In this document: positions 25,401 to 35,928 of the stretch, piece after piece
Layout of the letters: each line of letters starts with the position of its first letter
Numbering within the stretch: position 1 is the stretch's first letter
NCBI RefSeq assembly: GCF_046630445.1
Contig: NC_092341.1
Location: 257,902,001-257,966,000 of the forward strand
Direction: 5' to 3'
Length of the DNA stretch: 64,000 nucleotides
Origin: Rutidosis leptorrhynchoides
Taxonomy: Eukaryota > Streptophyta > Magnoliopsida > Asterales > Asteraceae
Made by a program: the position numbers and the translations under genes
Notes under the pieces: generated by a model
Database searches by the model: none
Seen by the model: only the letters and a program-made list of their open reading frames with translations
What the model was told of the DNA's origin: nothing

Positions 25401-25678
25401 ATGATATTGTGTAAAAACTGCATTCAAGAAACTTATTTTGTTGTAACATATTTGTATTGTAAACCATTATGTAATGGTCGTGTGTAAACAGGATATTTTA
25501 GATTATCATTATTTGATAATCTACGTAAAGCTTTTTAAACCTTTATTGATGAAATAAAGGTTATGGTTTGTTTTAAAATGAATGCAGTCTTTGAAAAACG
25601 TCTCATATAGAGGTCAAAACCTCGCAACGAAATCAATTAATATGGAACGTTTTTAATCAATAAGAACGAGACATTTCA
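22417..25678 (+). repeat. 3' LTR of B
   Basis: The LTR starts TGTAGTGACCCGAAC and ends GAGACATTTCA, 3262 bp; the next bases (TTTAGTTTGATAC) again match the A LTR. It contains an inverted pair CCCATGTG..CACATGTGGG (23187-23212) and the shared module CACCAAC..GTTGAC..CTCAGGT at 25298-25338. The tail near 25600-25678 is related to the end of the D LTR (46693-46820, opposite strand). No gene is seen in it. Confidence 0.85.
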
Positions 25679-26186
25679 TTTAGTTTGATACTTGAAATGG
25701 TTTGCTAATTATGTTGCTAGCATGTATGCGGTATGTGAGTAAGTGTATGCAAGTAGGTACATTATATATGTATATGTATAATTATTGCATTCACTAAGCT
25801 TTATGCTTACCCCTCTCGTTGTTTACCTTTTTACAGGTATTGTAACTGTGAAGCTAGTTAGTCGTTAGACTAGATGCGTATGAGCGCTTGGGCTCGATGG
25901 GGTAGCTTTCGGATATGGATGTGGATTGGAGATTTGGTAGATCCTCGGGATTATGCTCTTGGTATCGGGTTGGGCTATTGTGTCTTAACCGTCGTGTTGA
26001 ATAAATGTTTCGAGGTCGTATTGTTTGGTTGTGTCAAGTCAAACCTTGTATGTGAAATACATTCTCGTAAGGATGTATGATGTCAATTGTAAACCAAGAG
26101 TCGAGATAAAACGTTAACGTGTTATTATGATAAATTGTTAAACGTATCGAAATGTTATGTAATATGAACGTATGAATGGGACCTAA

Positions 26187-26269
<83 letters not shown>

Positions 26270-26292
26270 GTACTACGTTTTTAGTTGTTTCA
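25679..26292 (+). repeat. 3' LTR of A (LTR2), second part
   Basis: Matches 14115-14780 of LTR1 with few changes and a 15-bp-scale deletion close to the end. Includes a (TA)n run at 26189-26267. Confidence 0.9.
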
Positions 26293-26297
26293 ATAGC
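26293..26297. other. Target-site duplication of element A, right copy
   Basis: ATAGC, identical to 12010-12014. Confidence 0.9.
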
Positions 26298-26867
26298 GTG
26301 GCGATGCCAGCCTGTGTGGGAAATTTCATCATTCCATGCACTGTTGACGTCACGGCTCCAAATGTCATCATAGCTGATCGACCTAAAATGACATTATACT
26401 GTGAATTTGCTTTGACAACTAAAAACTCGATATAAGTTGTTCGTTTGAATGGTGTTTTTCCCAATACTACTTCTAAAACTATGCTTCCTTCTGACCATGA
26501 CGGATCATTAGCAAAACTTGCTAAGGGAATAAACACGTCTTTCAACTTCTCCTTAACTCTTTCTGGTAATTGTACAAAACAATGCTCATAAATGATATCT
26601 GCTCCTGCTCCTGTATCAGTATATATTCCACCAACAACGCAATTTGCTATTCGGGCTTCAATCACTACAGGAGCATCAGATGGATTGGTATTAAACATGG
26701 AAGGAAAAGCAATCAATTCCTGTTTTCAATCTTCTAATGCTTCTGCTTTCCTCCGTTGTCCGACTTGCCATGAGTGTATCATGTTTGCCTCAATAGGTGT
26801 TATCATACGATTACACCTTTTGGTGCTCTTGAGAGTTGAGTGATCCTTTAGAACGGATGGCGCCATT
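26298..26867 (-). pseudogene. Gag remnant and retropepsin of H
   Basis: After the primer site the minus strand has a very short leader/gag remnant ending in a TGA near 26726, and then an open frame from 26716. The frame encodes a retropepsin-like domain: active site YTDTGAGADIIYEHC, then VVKANSQYNVILGRSAMM with the hydrophobic-hydrophobic-Gly motif. It runs into element A at 26297; its continuation is at 12009. The usual 1-2 kb of gag is absent, so particle formation would need proteins from another element. Confidence 0.85.
26853..26865 (-). promoter_or_regulatory. Primer-binding site of H
   Basis: The minus strand reads TGGCGCCATCCGT, 2 bp from the LTR end. Element J has the same start followed by GGGAC (43531-43548), so both belong to one lineage. 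Confidence 0.75.
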
Positions 26868-27450
26868 TGTTGGTACGATTTTCCGTGTAGCGGCTGTAAG
26901 GTACCAGTACAAGACAATAGCTGCCTAGCGTGTAGCGTGTAATGTTGATTGATGTTTGCTCTCGAGAAATAATCTCTGCAGACCCGGAACACGGATGAGA
27001 GATCCGTGGGGTGGCCTCAATCAATCTGGGGATCAATCTGTAATTGATCCGTTTAGCGTATTGCTGCTAAGCGGCTAATGCGCATTTAGAGTGAGAAAGA
27101 ATTGTGTGAGAGAGAAAGTGTACTTCTCTCTTACTGAAGTTCAGATGTGAAATGTGGTGACCCAGGGGGTCTATTTATAGGCGTAGAATGTCCGAAATTC
27201 TCGGGATACACGTGTTAATCGCTGAATAGTTCTGTTACGCGAAGTATCCGGAAGGTCGGTGGTGTGTGCTGACGTGGCTGCGTGCTGTTCACGCGCCTAG
27301 TAAAAGGGCTTAAGCATTGAAGCTGCCTGCAGGGCTTACGTTTGACGCTGGGCGGCAAATACTGAAAACTCTTGTTATCTTTTATGCTCTTTAATCCATT
27401 TTTCTGTATAAAATTGGTGTTTTTATGCGTGTATCCCCTAGAATACACCA
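26868..27450 (-). repeat. 5' LTR of H
   Basis: The 583-bp minus-strand LTR starts TGGTGTATTCTAGG at 27450 and ends CGTACCAACA at 26868. It has a TATA box at 27171-27180 directed leftward, away from the helicase gene. Confidence 0.85.
27171..27180 (-). promoter_or_regulatory. TATA box of H LTR
   Basis: CTATAAATAG on the minus strand, about 270 bp into the LTR. Confidence 0.6.
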
Positions 27451-27751
27451 TTATTCCGTTAAGCCATTTAAGAAAAGCCCAAAACATACACACAGCCCGT
27501 TATACCACAGTCCAAACAAAAAAGCTGGGCACCTCAATCAATCAAATATCAAATCAAATCAAATATATCATAATATCATAATCATAAACCCTAAATAAAA
27601 GCAATCGGATATATATACCTTCAAACTGGTAACCCTAAATACCTTCAAAAATTGTTTTTCTATTGCATAGTTAATTATGATAACCAATAAATAATCGTCA
27701 GTCAGTCAGTGTAAACTACTAGATTTGATTGAAGATTGCAGTTTGAAAAAA
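27451..27751 (+). promoter_or_regulatory. Residual promoter and 5' UTR of the helicase gene
   Basis: Only about 300 bp separate the H LTR from the start codon. The stretch has telo-box motifs AAACCCTAA (27586-27594) and AACCCTAA (27631-27638), an AGCCCA (site II, TGGGCT on the other strand) at 27476-27481, and a TATA-like TATATATA at 27610-27617. Telo boxes with site II motifs are known from promoters of plant ribosome-biogenesis and translation genes, which fits the product. The transcription start is not visible. Confidence 0.6.
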
Positions 27752-30204
27752 ATGGAAGAAGAAAAAGAACAAGTGAAATCTTTTAAAAGATTTAGGAATC
27801 GTTGAACAACTCATAGAAGCTTGTGATAATTTGGGCTGGAAAAAACCTTTTAAAATTCAAGCTGATGTCATTCCTCTTGCACTTGAAGGTTTAATTTTTA
27901 ATTTTTTTTTTGAATTTTTTTAATTAATTGATTTAAGTATTAGGTATTATTGATATGATGATTTTATATTGAAAGGCACTCAACTGAGTTACTTACCAAA
28001 TCTCAAATCTGTATTTATAGCTGAATGTGTGTTACTTATATTATTATATTACTGTATTATTATTATTATTATTTATTATTGTTCAATAATAATAAAATAA
28101 AAATACCTAGGTATTTATGTTTTAGGGAGGGATTTAATTGGATTAGCACAAACTGGTTCTGGTAAAACTGGAGCTTTTGCTTTGCCAATTCTTCAGTCTT
28201 TATTAGATGCTCCACAACCATTCTTTGCTTTAGTGCTTTCTCCTACAAGGTTTATAATTTCATTTCTTATTTTTTTCATTTTGCTTTTGTATTTAGTGTT
28301 TTTTTGGTACATGGTGTTTGTTGGTTGTAGGGAACTTGCAATTCAGATTGCTGATCAGTTTGAGGCATTGGGATCAAGTATTGGTGTAAAGGCTTCAGTG
28401 GTGAGAGAGATTTTGCTCATTTGTAATATTGTTGTTCTTCATATTAATGTATAAGACTACTAAACGAATGCTGCACATTTTTATTATTCATGGTTCAACT
28501 TCAATAATAATCATGAATTATTATTATTATTGATTGATTTAAGTGGTGATCCCTTTTTTCAAACTTGCAGCTTGTTGGAGGAATTGACCATGTACTACAG
28601 AGCATTCAACTTGGAAAGCAACCACATATTGTTGTTAGTTTTACTCACCACCTTTATTTTTTTTTTATTATTATTATTTTATTTTTTTTTTTTTTTTTTT
28701 TTTTGTCATATCTATCTATACTAGTTTAGTGATTCATGAAAAAGCGGGTTATGCTTAAAAAAAATGGTGTATAATATGACATTAATTAATTAATGTGTTT
28801 TTGTAAATATTTAGTTTCTATACCTGTGTTTTGTATATTTTATAACTAACGAAATTTGACTACACATATTGATGTTTGTAAACTTACCAACCTAATTTAC
28901 GGATCGATGTTTACCAACCTACCAACTTTATTAAAAATCTTTTCGAAAAGCCTCTTGTAAAATCTACAGCTTTCAACCTTGTTTTTATCCATTCAAATCT
29001 ATGAATTTGCATCTCTTGAATCATTAAAGTTCTAAACATAAAACCATTGTTCATTATTCATATCATTTATTCACAATTAAAAGTTTACTTTGTTGGAAAT
29101 AAATAAATAATATAAAAATGCATACTATTTTGGGCCTATGTGAAAGTATACCTCATCTTCAAGCTGGACAAAATCAACATATTGTCTCAAATTTTGGTGT
29201 ACTCAAACTTCTTCAATACACTCTTACAATTGCTCTTAAGATGTTGTATATACCATTGAAAATTCTTTTGATTGATGCAGGTTGCAACGCCTGGACGTCT
29301 TTTGGATCATTTATCAAATACTAAAGGCTTTTCTCTTCGTGTCATCAAGTACTTGGTAAGAAATGAGAATTTGACCCATGGTCTCTCTTTTTTTTTTTTT
29401 TTTTTTTGCTAAGTTATGACGCTGCTGGAATCAGCCTTCGGGGGGCAGACCCATGATCTTGTGGTTAACTTTTTCACCACTAGTTAGTATTGTGACCATA
29501 CCTTTCTGCTCGTGACTCAGATTAATGTCATCTTAGTTGTGTCTTGAAAACTAGACCAAATTCTCTACAACTTATGGTCATTAAGGTTTCCAAGTCTCCG
29601 AAAGAAGTTGGTCAGTCAAGAACATCTTTTAGGCTGTTTGCTTGCTGCTCAGTAATTGCATAATCTCATCACCCTTTCTTTTAATAGAGTAGGTGTTTTA
29701 TTAATAATTGTGATGTAAGTTATGAGTAGATGAATAAGTATTTTCTTTAATGTTTTGGTGGCTATACGAGGGACCAAAGTCTCATAGTGAGGTAGAAAAT
29801 CAAAGAATGAAAAAAACAGTCCATTGTTTATCATTTGTGAGTTGAACTTAGTTCTTCCAAGTGTGTGTGTTAAGTGTTGTGTTTGCTAACTCCTTGTGCT
29901 CATATGGTGTCAAATTACCCTATTGATGGCACTAGTTTATATTTTCTCACTACATATTGATTTTATTTAATTGGTATACTATACTATATACTATACTAAT
30001 ACTAATCTGTTCTACATGATGATTAATTAATGTTATCTTCTTCAATAAAATAAACCTTAATGTATATGACATGCCTATTGTTTGTCAGGTGTTGGATGAG
30101 GCGGATAGGTTGTTAAATGAGGATTTCGAGAAATGTCTTGATGAGATCATTAATGCCATTCCTCGTGTGAGAAGGACATACTTGTTTTCTGCTACGATGA
30201 CTAA

Positions 30205-30288
<84 letters not shown>

Positions 30289-31090
30289 GTAGTAGGATCA
30301 AGAGGGAAGTAACCATTCGGGGGGAGCGGGGGGAAGCAAAATTTTTTTTTTTTTTCGTTTTTTGAAAAAACTTTGTTCACGAACATTATAGATGAGATGA
30401 AAATATGAACATTTAGTAGAGACACTTTATGATAAATATTTTTATTTTGGCGGGAAAACGCTCGAAGAAGTAATATATAACAATTATCGTGTTTTTCGAG
30501 CGTATTTTGAGGTTTTAGCTATTGGGGTTTAGATATTAGGGTTTATAGGGTTTAGATATTAGGGTTTAGAAATTTAGGTTTAGGGTTTAAATTTAGGGTT
30601 TAGATTTAGGATTTAGATTGAGTTTTTAACACGAACGGTTTAGAGTTTAGGGTTTAGGGTTTGGTGTTTTGGGTTTATGGAATAAACCCAAAACACCAAA
30701 CCCTAAACCCTAAACCCTAAATCGGGCTAAATTTTACTTCACAAAACATGAAGAAAAAAAAACGTTCATATTCTTCACGAACAATATTATCTTGAATGTT
30801 ATTTTTTTCGATCGTTTTCCCGCCTAAATAATACATAAACCCAAAACACCAAACCCTAAACCCTAAACCCTAAACCCTAAATCGGGCTAAATTTTACTTC
30901 ACAAAACATGAAAAAAAAACGTTCATATTCTTCACGAACAATATTATCTTGAATGTTATTTTTTTCGATCGTTTTCCCGCCTAAATAATAACATTCATCA
31001 CGAAGTGTCTCTTCTAAATGTTCATATTTTCGTGTGATCTTGATTAAAAATTTTGCTTCCCCCGATTGGTTACTTCCCCATTGATCCTGC

Positions 31091-31154
<64 letters not shown>

Positions 31155-31448
31155 ATTTATAACTGCCATTATAGGGATTTAATGAGTTGATGACCACTTG
31201 TGTGAGTAATACTGGGGTTTATGAACATTTCAGGTGCAAAAGCTGCAGAGAGCTTGTCTAAGGAATCCTGTAAAGGTAACATTATAAATTTGTACTTGCG
31301 TTGAATGGCTTACCAATTATCACTTGAATTTCTTTATTTGTTTCAGATTGAAGTTGCGTCTAAATATTCCACTGTTGATACCTTGAAACAACAGTTGTGT
31401 GTTGTGCTTGCTAAGCACAAGGTTTGTAAACAAGCCTAACCCTATCAG

Positions 31449-31510
<62 letters not shown>

Positions 31511-32544
31511 TCTTATAATATGAATAATATTATATCCACAGGACATATATCTCTTATATATCTTGACCGAAAAATCTACAAGTACATCCATGGTTTTCAC
31601 TCGTACGTGTGAAGCAACCCGTTATTTAGCTCTAATGCTTCGGAATCTTGGGTTAAGAGCGATTCCGATTTCTGGAAAAATGACTCAGGTACCAACTTGG
31701 GTTTTTAAAAGAAGTTTATCTTATCTCGCGGTTTTTGTTGTAGTATCTTTTTTATTTATTTATTATGTGTGTCAAAACAGGCTAAAAGACTAGGGGCACT
31801 GAACAAGTTCAAGGCTGGAGAATGTAATATTCTTGTATGTACCGATGTAGCTAGCAGAGGACTTGATATTCCATCTGTTGATATGGTGATAAATTATGAT
31901 ATCCCCACAAACCCGAAGGTGGGTGAAAGGTTGCTTTTATTTCTTTTTCTTCTTTAGGATGTGTTTATGAGTTATACATACATGTAACTTCAGGATTATA
32001 TTCATCGAGTGGGAAGAACAGCACGTGCAGGGCGGTCTGGTGTTGCTCTCTCTTTAATGAATCAATACGAGGTTGAGTGGTATATCAACATAGAGCAACT
32101 TATCAGTAAGTCCACAACAATTTGCTCTTCTACAGTTTTAACTTATTTACTACTTTATATATATATATTTTTTGTTGGTGTGTGTATACTTGATTCGTTA
32201 TTTATTTTCTCGATGAATGGAATGGAATGGAATGGTGTAGAGAGAAAATTGCCAGTGTTTCCATGTCAAGAAGAGGAAGTAATGTTATTCTCTGAGCACG
32301 TGACAGAGGCCAAACGACTAGCAGTGATGGTATAAAAAAGTAAATGTTAATTAATTCTTATGACTGTAGGTAGGTTCATGCTACTAAGTAAATTAACTAC
32401 TTGTAAGTATGGCATTTGTAGAAGATCAAGGAAATAGGAGGAGGTCATAAGAGGAGGAGAGGCGGTGAAGGTGAAGAGCAGGAGGAGGAGCAAGTTTACA
32501 ACTTCCGTGGGAAGATGAAGAAGAAGAATCGAAAACAACGATAG
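27752..32544 (+). CDS. RH10: DEAD-box ATP-dependent RNA helicase, RH10/DDX47/Rrp3-like (13 exons, frameshift in exon 1)
   Basis: Exons: 27752-27888, 28126-28249, 28331-28400, 28571-28633, 29281-29355, 30089-30208, 31234-31275, 31347-31421, 31542-31688, 31781-31918, 31994-32105, 32241-32329, 32422-32544; every intron is GT-AG. The reading gives about 437 residues once one surplus A in the AAAA run at 27785-27788 is discounted; as written, the frame from ATG 27752 stops after 17 codons. Motifs by residue: Q-motif Gln 36, AQTGSGKT 53-60, PTREL 85-89, TPGR 134-137, DEAD 159-162, SAT 190-192, TDVASRG 305-311, HRVGRTAR 334-341, and a basic Lys/Arg-rich tail. The family unwinds RNA with ATP; Rrp3/DDX47 acts in the nucleolus in 18S pre-rRNA processing. 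Introns hold a poly(T)-linked fragment and a foldback MITE. Either a sequencing error or a recent null allele explains exon 1. The symbol is by resemblance. Confidence 0.9.
29385..29447 (-). mobile_element. Short poly(A)-tailed retro-insert (truncated SINE-like) in intron 5
   Basis: A 63-bp insert with about 20 T residues followed by GCTAAGTTATGACGCTGCTG is flanked by GACCCATGGTCT (29373-29384) and GACCCATGATCT (29448-29459), an 11/12 match. It looks like the 3' end of a short retroposon on the minus strand. Too short to classify. Confidence 0.5.
30210..30285. repeat. (TA)n array in intron 6
   Basis: A pure TA run starting right after the exon 6 donor site GT and running up to the foldback MITE. 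Confidence 0.95.
30293..31093. mobile_element. Foldback MITE M1 in intron 6 of the helicase gene
   Basis: Ends are inverted: AGGATCAAGAGGGAAGTAAC (30294 on) against the complement of GGTTACTTCCCCATTGATCC (ending about 31087). The arms continue for hundreds of bases: AAAATATGAACATTTAG near 30400 has its complement near 31030, and GGCGGGAAAACG near 30450 has complements near 30820 and 30970. The centre is a palindrome of GGGTTTAGGG/CCCTAAACCC words (30640-30720). A block of about 150 bp (30682-30831) is repeated at 30839-30988. Both flanks are (TA)n, so a TA target is likely. No coding capacity. Confidence 0.85.
31094..31151. repeat. (TA)n array flanking M1
   Basis: A pure TA run on the right side of M1, still in intron 6. 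A further run lies in intron 8 at 31450-31507. Confidence 0.95.
31450..31507. repeat. (TA)n array in intron 8
   Basis: A pure TA run between exons 8 and 9. Confidence 0.95.
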
Positions 32545-32718
32545 ATGGAAGAGGAGTTTAGTTTAGATTGTTTAGAATTCAAGAGAGCTTGTCCGAGTTT
32601 AGTTTAGATTGATTCACTACATTTCATTTCTATCTGTAAATCAATATCACAATGTTTGTCCCAGTTTAGATTGTCGAATTTATTTTACCACTTGGAAGTT
32701 TGTGAACTAGCAATGTTG

Positions 32719-32722
<4 letters not shown>

Positions 32723-32805
<83 letters not shown>
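32723..32805. repeat. (TA)n array left of M2
   Basis: A pure TA run 3' of the helicase gene that leads directly into M2. Confidence 0.95.
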
Positions 32806-32807
<2 letters not shown>

Positions 32808-33203
32808 AGGGGGAAGTAACCAATCGGGGGGAATCAAAACCTTTTTTTTTTTTTCCGTTTTTTGAAAAAATTTTGTTTATGAACATTATAGATTGGATGA
32901 AAATATGAACATTTAATAAAGATACTTTGTGATAAATGTTTTTATTTTGGCGGAAAAACGCTCGAAGAAGTAATATATAACAATTATCGTGTTTTTCGAG
33001 CGTATGTTGAGGTTTTAGATATTAGGGTTTAGAGGGTTTAGATATTAGGGTTTAGAAATTTAGGGTTTAGGGTTTATATTTAGGATTTAGATTGAGTTTT
33101 TAACACGAACGGTTTAGGGTTTTGGGTTCAGGGACTAAACCCAAAACACTAAATCCTAAACCCTAAACTCTAAATCGGGCTAAATTTTGCTTCACAAAAC
33201 ATG

Positions 33204-33239
<36 letters not shown>

Positions 33240-33443
33240 GTTAACATTCTTCACGATCAATATTATCTTGAATGTTATTTTTGTCGATCATTTTTCCCGC
33301 CTAAATAATAACATTCATCGCGAAGTGTCTTTTCTAAATGTTCATATTTTCGTGTGATCTTGATGCCTGAAAAAAAAATCCGAAAAAAACGAAAAAAAAA
33401 ATTTGCTTCCTCCGATTGGTTAGTTCCCCATTAATCCTACCCC

Positions 33444-33446
<3 letters not shown>
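32805..33446. mobile_element. Foldback MITE M2, sister copy of M1
   Basis: Starts TCAAGGGGGAAGTAACCAAT and ends with the inverted GGTTAGTTCCCCATTAATCC (33417 on). The interior matches M1, with the same TTTAGGG-like words and GGCGGAAAAACG/CCCGCC arms, but without the internal duplication. It carries a run of 35 A at 33204-33238. It lies about 260 bp beyond the helicase stop codon, between (TA)n arrays. Confidence 0.85.

Positions 33447-33447
<1 letters not shown>

Positions 33448-33538
<91 letters not shown>
33448..33538. repeat. (TA)n(TG)n compound microsatellite
   Basis: A TA block to about 33486 followed by a TG block to 33538, right of M2. Confidence 0.95.
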
Positions 33539-33540
<2 letters not shown>

Positions 33541-33804
33541 GTTTGGGATCTTAAGATATAAAGTTGCTAGCAAAAACTTAATACAAAACCCCTGATATGT
33601 CAAATAAAAAAGAATTCAAATATCTAGCAAAAACTTATGACCTCTTTTTCTACTCATTAAACTTGATCCAACCTTACAAAACAATGACCAACAACATTTT
33701 CTCACCTCCATTTGTGTTCGTTGTACGTATTTTAAGAAATAAAAGAAAATATATGAAATGGAATGAAACGGTAGACATGGTATGGTGGTAGTTTTTAAGC
33801 TCTT

Positions 33805-34095
33805 ACTACCATCATTTTTTTTTTTTTTGACATCAGTTTGGGATCACTCAGTGGGACTTAACCACTCACGCGTTCATCTCCCGTATTTGCATAACCTGCC
33901 CCAACTACTACCTTGGAGGAAACTCGGACCAATCAGAGGGCATGGCCAGTAAAACCCCTTCCCCGCTGCCCCCACACTAAGCAAAATGCGACCTGGATGG
34001 ATACTTCAGGTCATGGATAACATTGAGTGCAATATTGCAGTCCAGCGGAGTCGAAATCCTAACCTCTCGCTAAGAGAGACAGACCACTACCATCA
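33805..34095 (-). mobile_element. tRNA-type SINE S1 with 10-bp target duplication
   Basis: The body 33815-34085 is flanked by identical ACTACCATCA (33805-33814 and 34086-34095). On the minus strand it begins with a TAGTGGTCTG-like A box, has a B-box-like stretch ATTTCGACTCC (complement near 34044-34054) and ends in an A tail of about 14 at 33815-33828. Pol III boxes, A tail and duplication are the three marks of a SINE. I cannot name the family. Confidence 0.85.
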
Positions 34096-34122
34096 AATTA
34101 AATGCATTGTCTGCATGTCTGT

Positions 34123-35259
34123 TAAGGGTGGTCAGTATTTGGTTTGAAACCGTGGAACCCGAAAACAAACCGAAATAAAACAAACCAAATTTGAAAAATG
34201 GTTTTCGGATCGAGTCAAACCGAAACCGAATATGAATTCGGTTTTGAAAATTTTGAATTCGGTTTAACCGAAAACCGAATTCAAAACCGAATTCAAAATT
34301 TTTAATATTTAATTTGTATATTTATGTTTTAATGTCATTATAATTTGGGATCCAATCAATAAAAGATGTTCTCATCATATGACGATTTGGTAGCTCACAT
34401 TATAATTATGTTACTCGAATTATTATGTTCTTCTTCTTAATAACAAAAGAGGTAAACGTCATAATTAAGCTGCAAATATTAATAAATCATTGAATTCTTG
34501 ATAATTTAATAATACGTCATTGTTTTAGGATATAAATAAGGGTTAGAGCCATAAATAGGCTATATACTTTCAGTTTTGTCTCACTGTAGGCTATATACAC
34601 CAAAAAATACCAATGTAGGTTATATACTCTTAAAAGTTGTATCGATGTACACAAATTTAACAAGTTACCTGCTGAACCGGTAAAGTTAATTATTTAACAT
34701 TTTTTTTTTGCATTTTATATGGCTACAAATAGGTCATATACTTTCAGTTTTGTTTCGATGTAGGCTATATACTTTCAGTTTTGTTCCGATGTAGGCTATA
34801 TACTTTCAGTTTTGCTCCGATGTATCACCAACGTCATTCTCCACGTCAGATGCCACGTCATCGTTTAGTTGTTTATCCGGTTAATAAGTTTTCTTCGTTC
34901 ATATTAGTACACTTTATGAAAGTATATAGCTTACATTGGTATTTTTCGGGGTATATAGCCTACATTAGGACAAAAATGAAAGTATATGATCTATTTATGG
35001 CTTTAACCCTATAAATAACTAAGACATCAGTAACACCACAATTAAACTACCATCGTTCTCAGTTTTTTCATAATATTCGGTTTTAACCGAAAACCGAACC
35101 GAATCCGAATTCTAATTTGGTTTTCGGTTCGGTGCGGTTTTAACTTTGAAATCGGTTTTTGGTTCGGTTTTCGATTTTGCCCAACAAAAAAATTCAAAAC
35201 CGAATACACCGAACCAAATAAACTGAACAAATCGAAAACCGAACCGATGAACACCCCTA
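34123..35259. mobile_element. hAT-type non-autonomous DNA element with 8-bp target duplication
   Basis: Ends TAAGGGTGGTCA (34123) and the complement of TAGGGGTGTTCA (35259) are inverted repeats. The flanks ATGTCTGT at 34115-34122 and 35260-35267 are identical, the 8-bp duplication of hAT elements. Subterminal regions are rich in AACCGAAACCGAA-type words in both orientations, typical of hAT subterminal repeats. No transposase. It contains a second element at 34540-35009. Confidence 0.85.
34540..35009. mobile_element. Mutator-type MITE nested in the hAT-type element
   Basis: Terminal inverted repeats GGGTTAGAGCCATAAATAGG (34540) and the complement of CTATTTATGGCTTTAACCC (35009) continue inward through TATACTTTCA. 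The flanks are a perfect 9-bp duplication TATAAATAA (34531-34539 and 35010-35018). 470 bp, non-coding, with internal repeats of GTAGGCTATATACTTTCAG. Confidence 0.88.
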
Positions 35260-35267
35260 ATGTCTGT

Positions 35268-35928
35268 AGATTCAAACACTTGGAATGTTGCAGTCCCATT
35301 TGAGTTTGTTGAGTCCCCTACGTAATTAAGGATTTAATTATGACAAAACATGATTACGAACACTAACTGTTATGTGCGACCAGCATAGGGTTACTTAATT
35401 TATTCTAAGTCTAGAATGACCGGTTGTGCTAAGTCTTAACGTTTAGACGTGCTGCCTTAGCTATCAGCGCAAGATATGAAAGGTTCTTCAGAACCACCAC
35501 ATGATGCGTGCTGCCTCACAAGAAGATCCAGAACAACAACTACAAGACGAACCAGCAGAAAACACTTAGACAAATTATGCTCCATTACAAGCATAATAGT
35601 TTCATGTGTTTTCTACATCAAAGCGTGCTATTCAATTGACATTGAAGACGAAGTTGAAGAGAAAACGACACGAATCGACGGCTGACAAGTGACCTTACAA
35701 GATGACATTCCATTTGTTTATTCAAATAGGATGTCTCCCCACATTGTGTGGCCTGCTATTGTTCTTTCTTGAAATTGTGTAAACATGTTAAGAAATTCGG
35801 CAATGGTTAAATAATTTAAATTTAAATTTAAAATAAATAATAAATAATAATAATAAATACTGTAATACGAGTAAGAATTAAATAATATGGACAAGTTAAG
35901 AAAGTGAATCCATGGGTTAATGTGACCA
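35268..35928. other. Intergenic stretch without a recognised gene
   Basis: AT-rich in its second half. A short frame at 35476-35685 shows no family features. Possibly the decayed upstream part of the hAT gene that follows. Confidence 0.5.

Larger units (their letters stand above)
20011..25678 (+). mobile_element. 3' half of chromovirus B inside LTR2 of A
   Basis: The fragment starts in mid-reverse-transcriptase ([10 protein letters not shown]) and continues through RNase H, integrase, a polypurine tract and a complete 3' LTR. The 5' LTR, gag, protease and first part of reverse transcriptase are missing, and there is no target duplication. About 88 bp of the A LTR (equivalent to 14027-14114) is also missing at the junction, so this is a deletion or rearrangement, not a clean insertion. 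Confidence 0.88.

Noticed and set aside
30540..30720. Interstitial telomere from GGGTTTAGGG words
   Set aside because: The words are imperfect, occur in both orientations and are part of the foldback element; M2 has the same.
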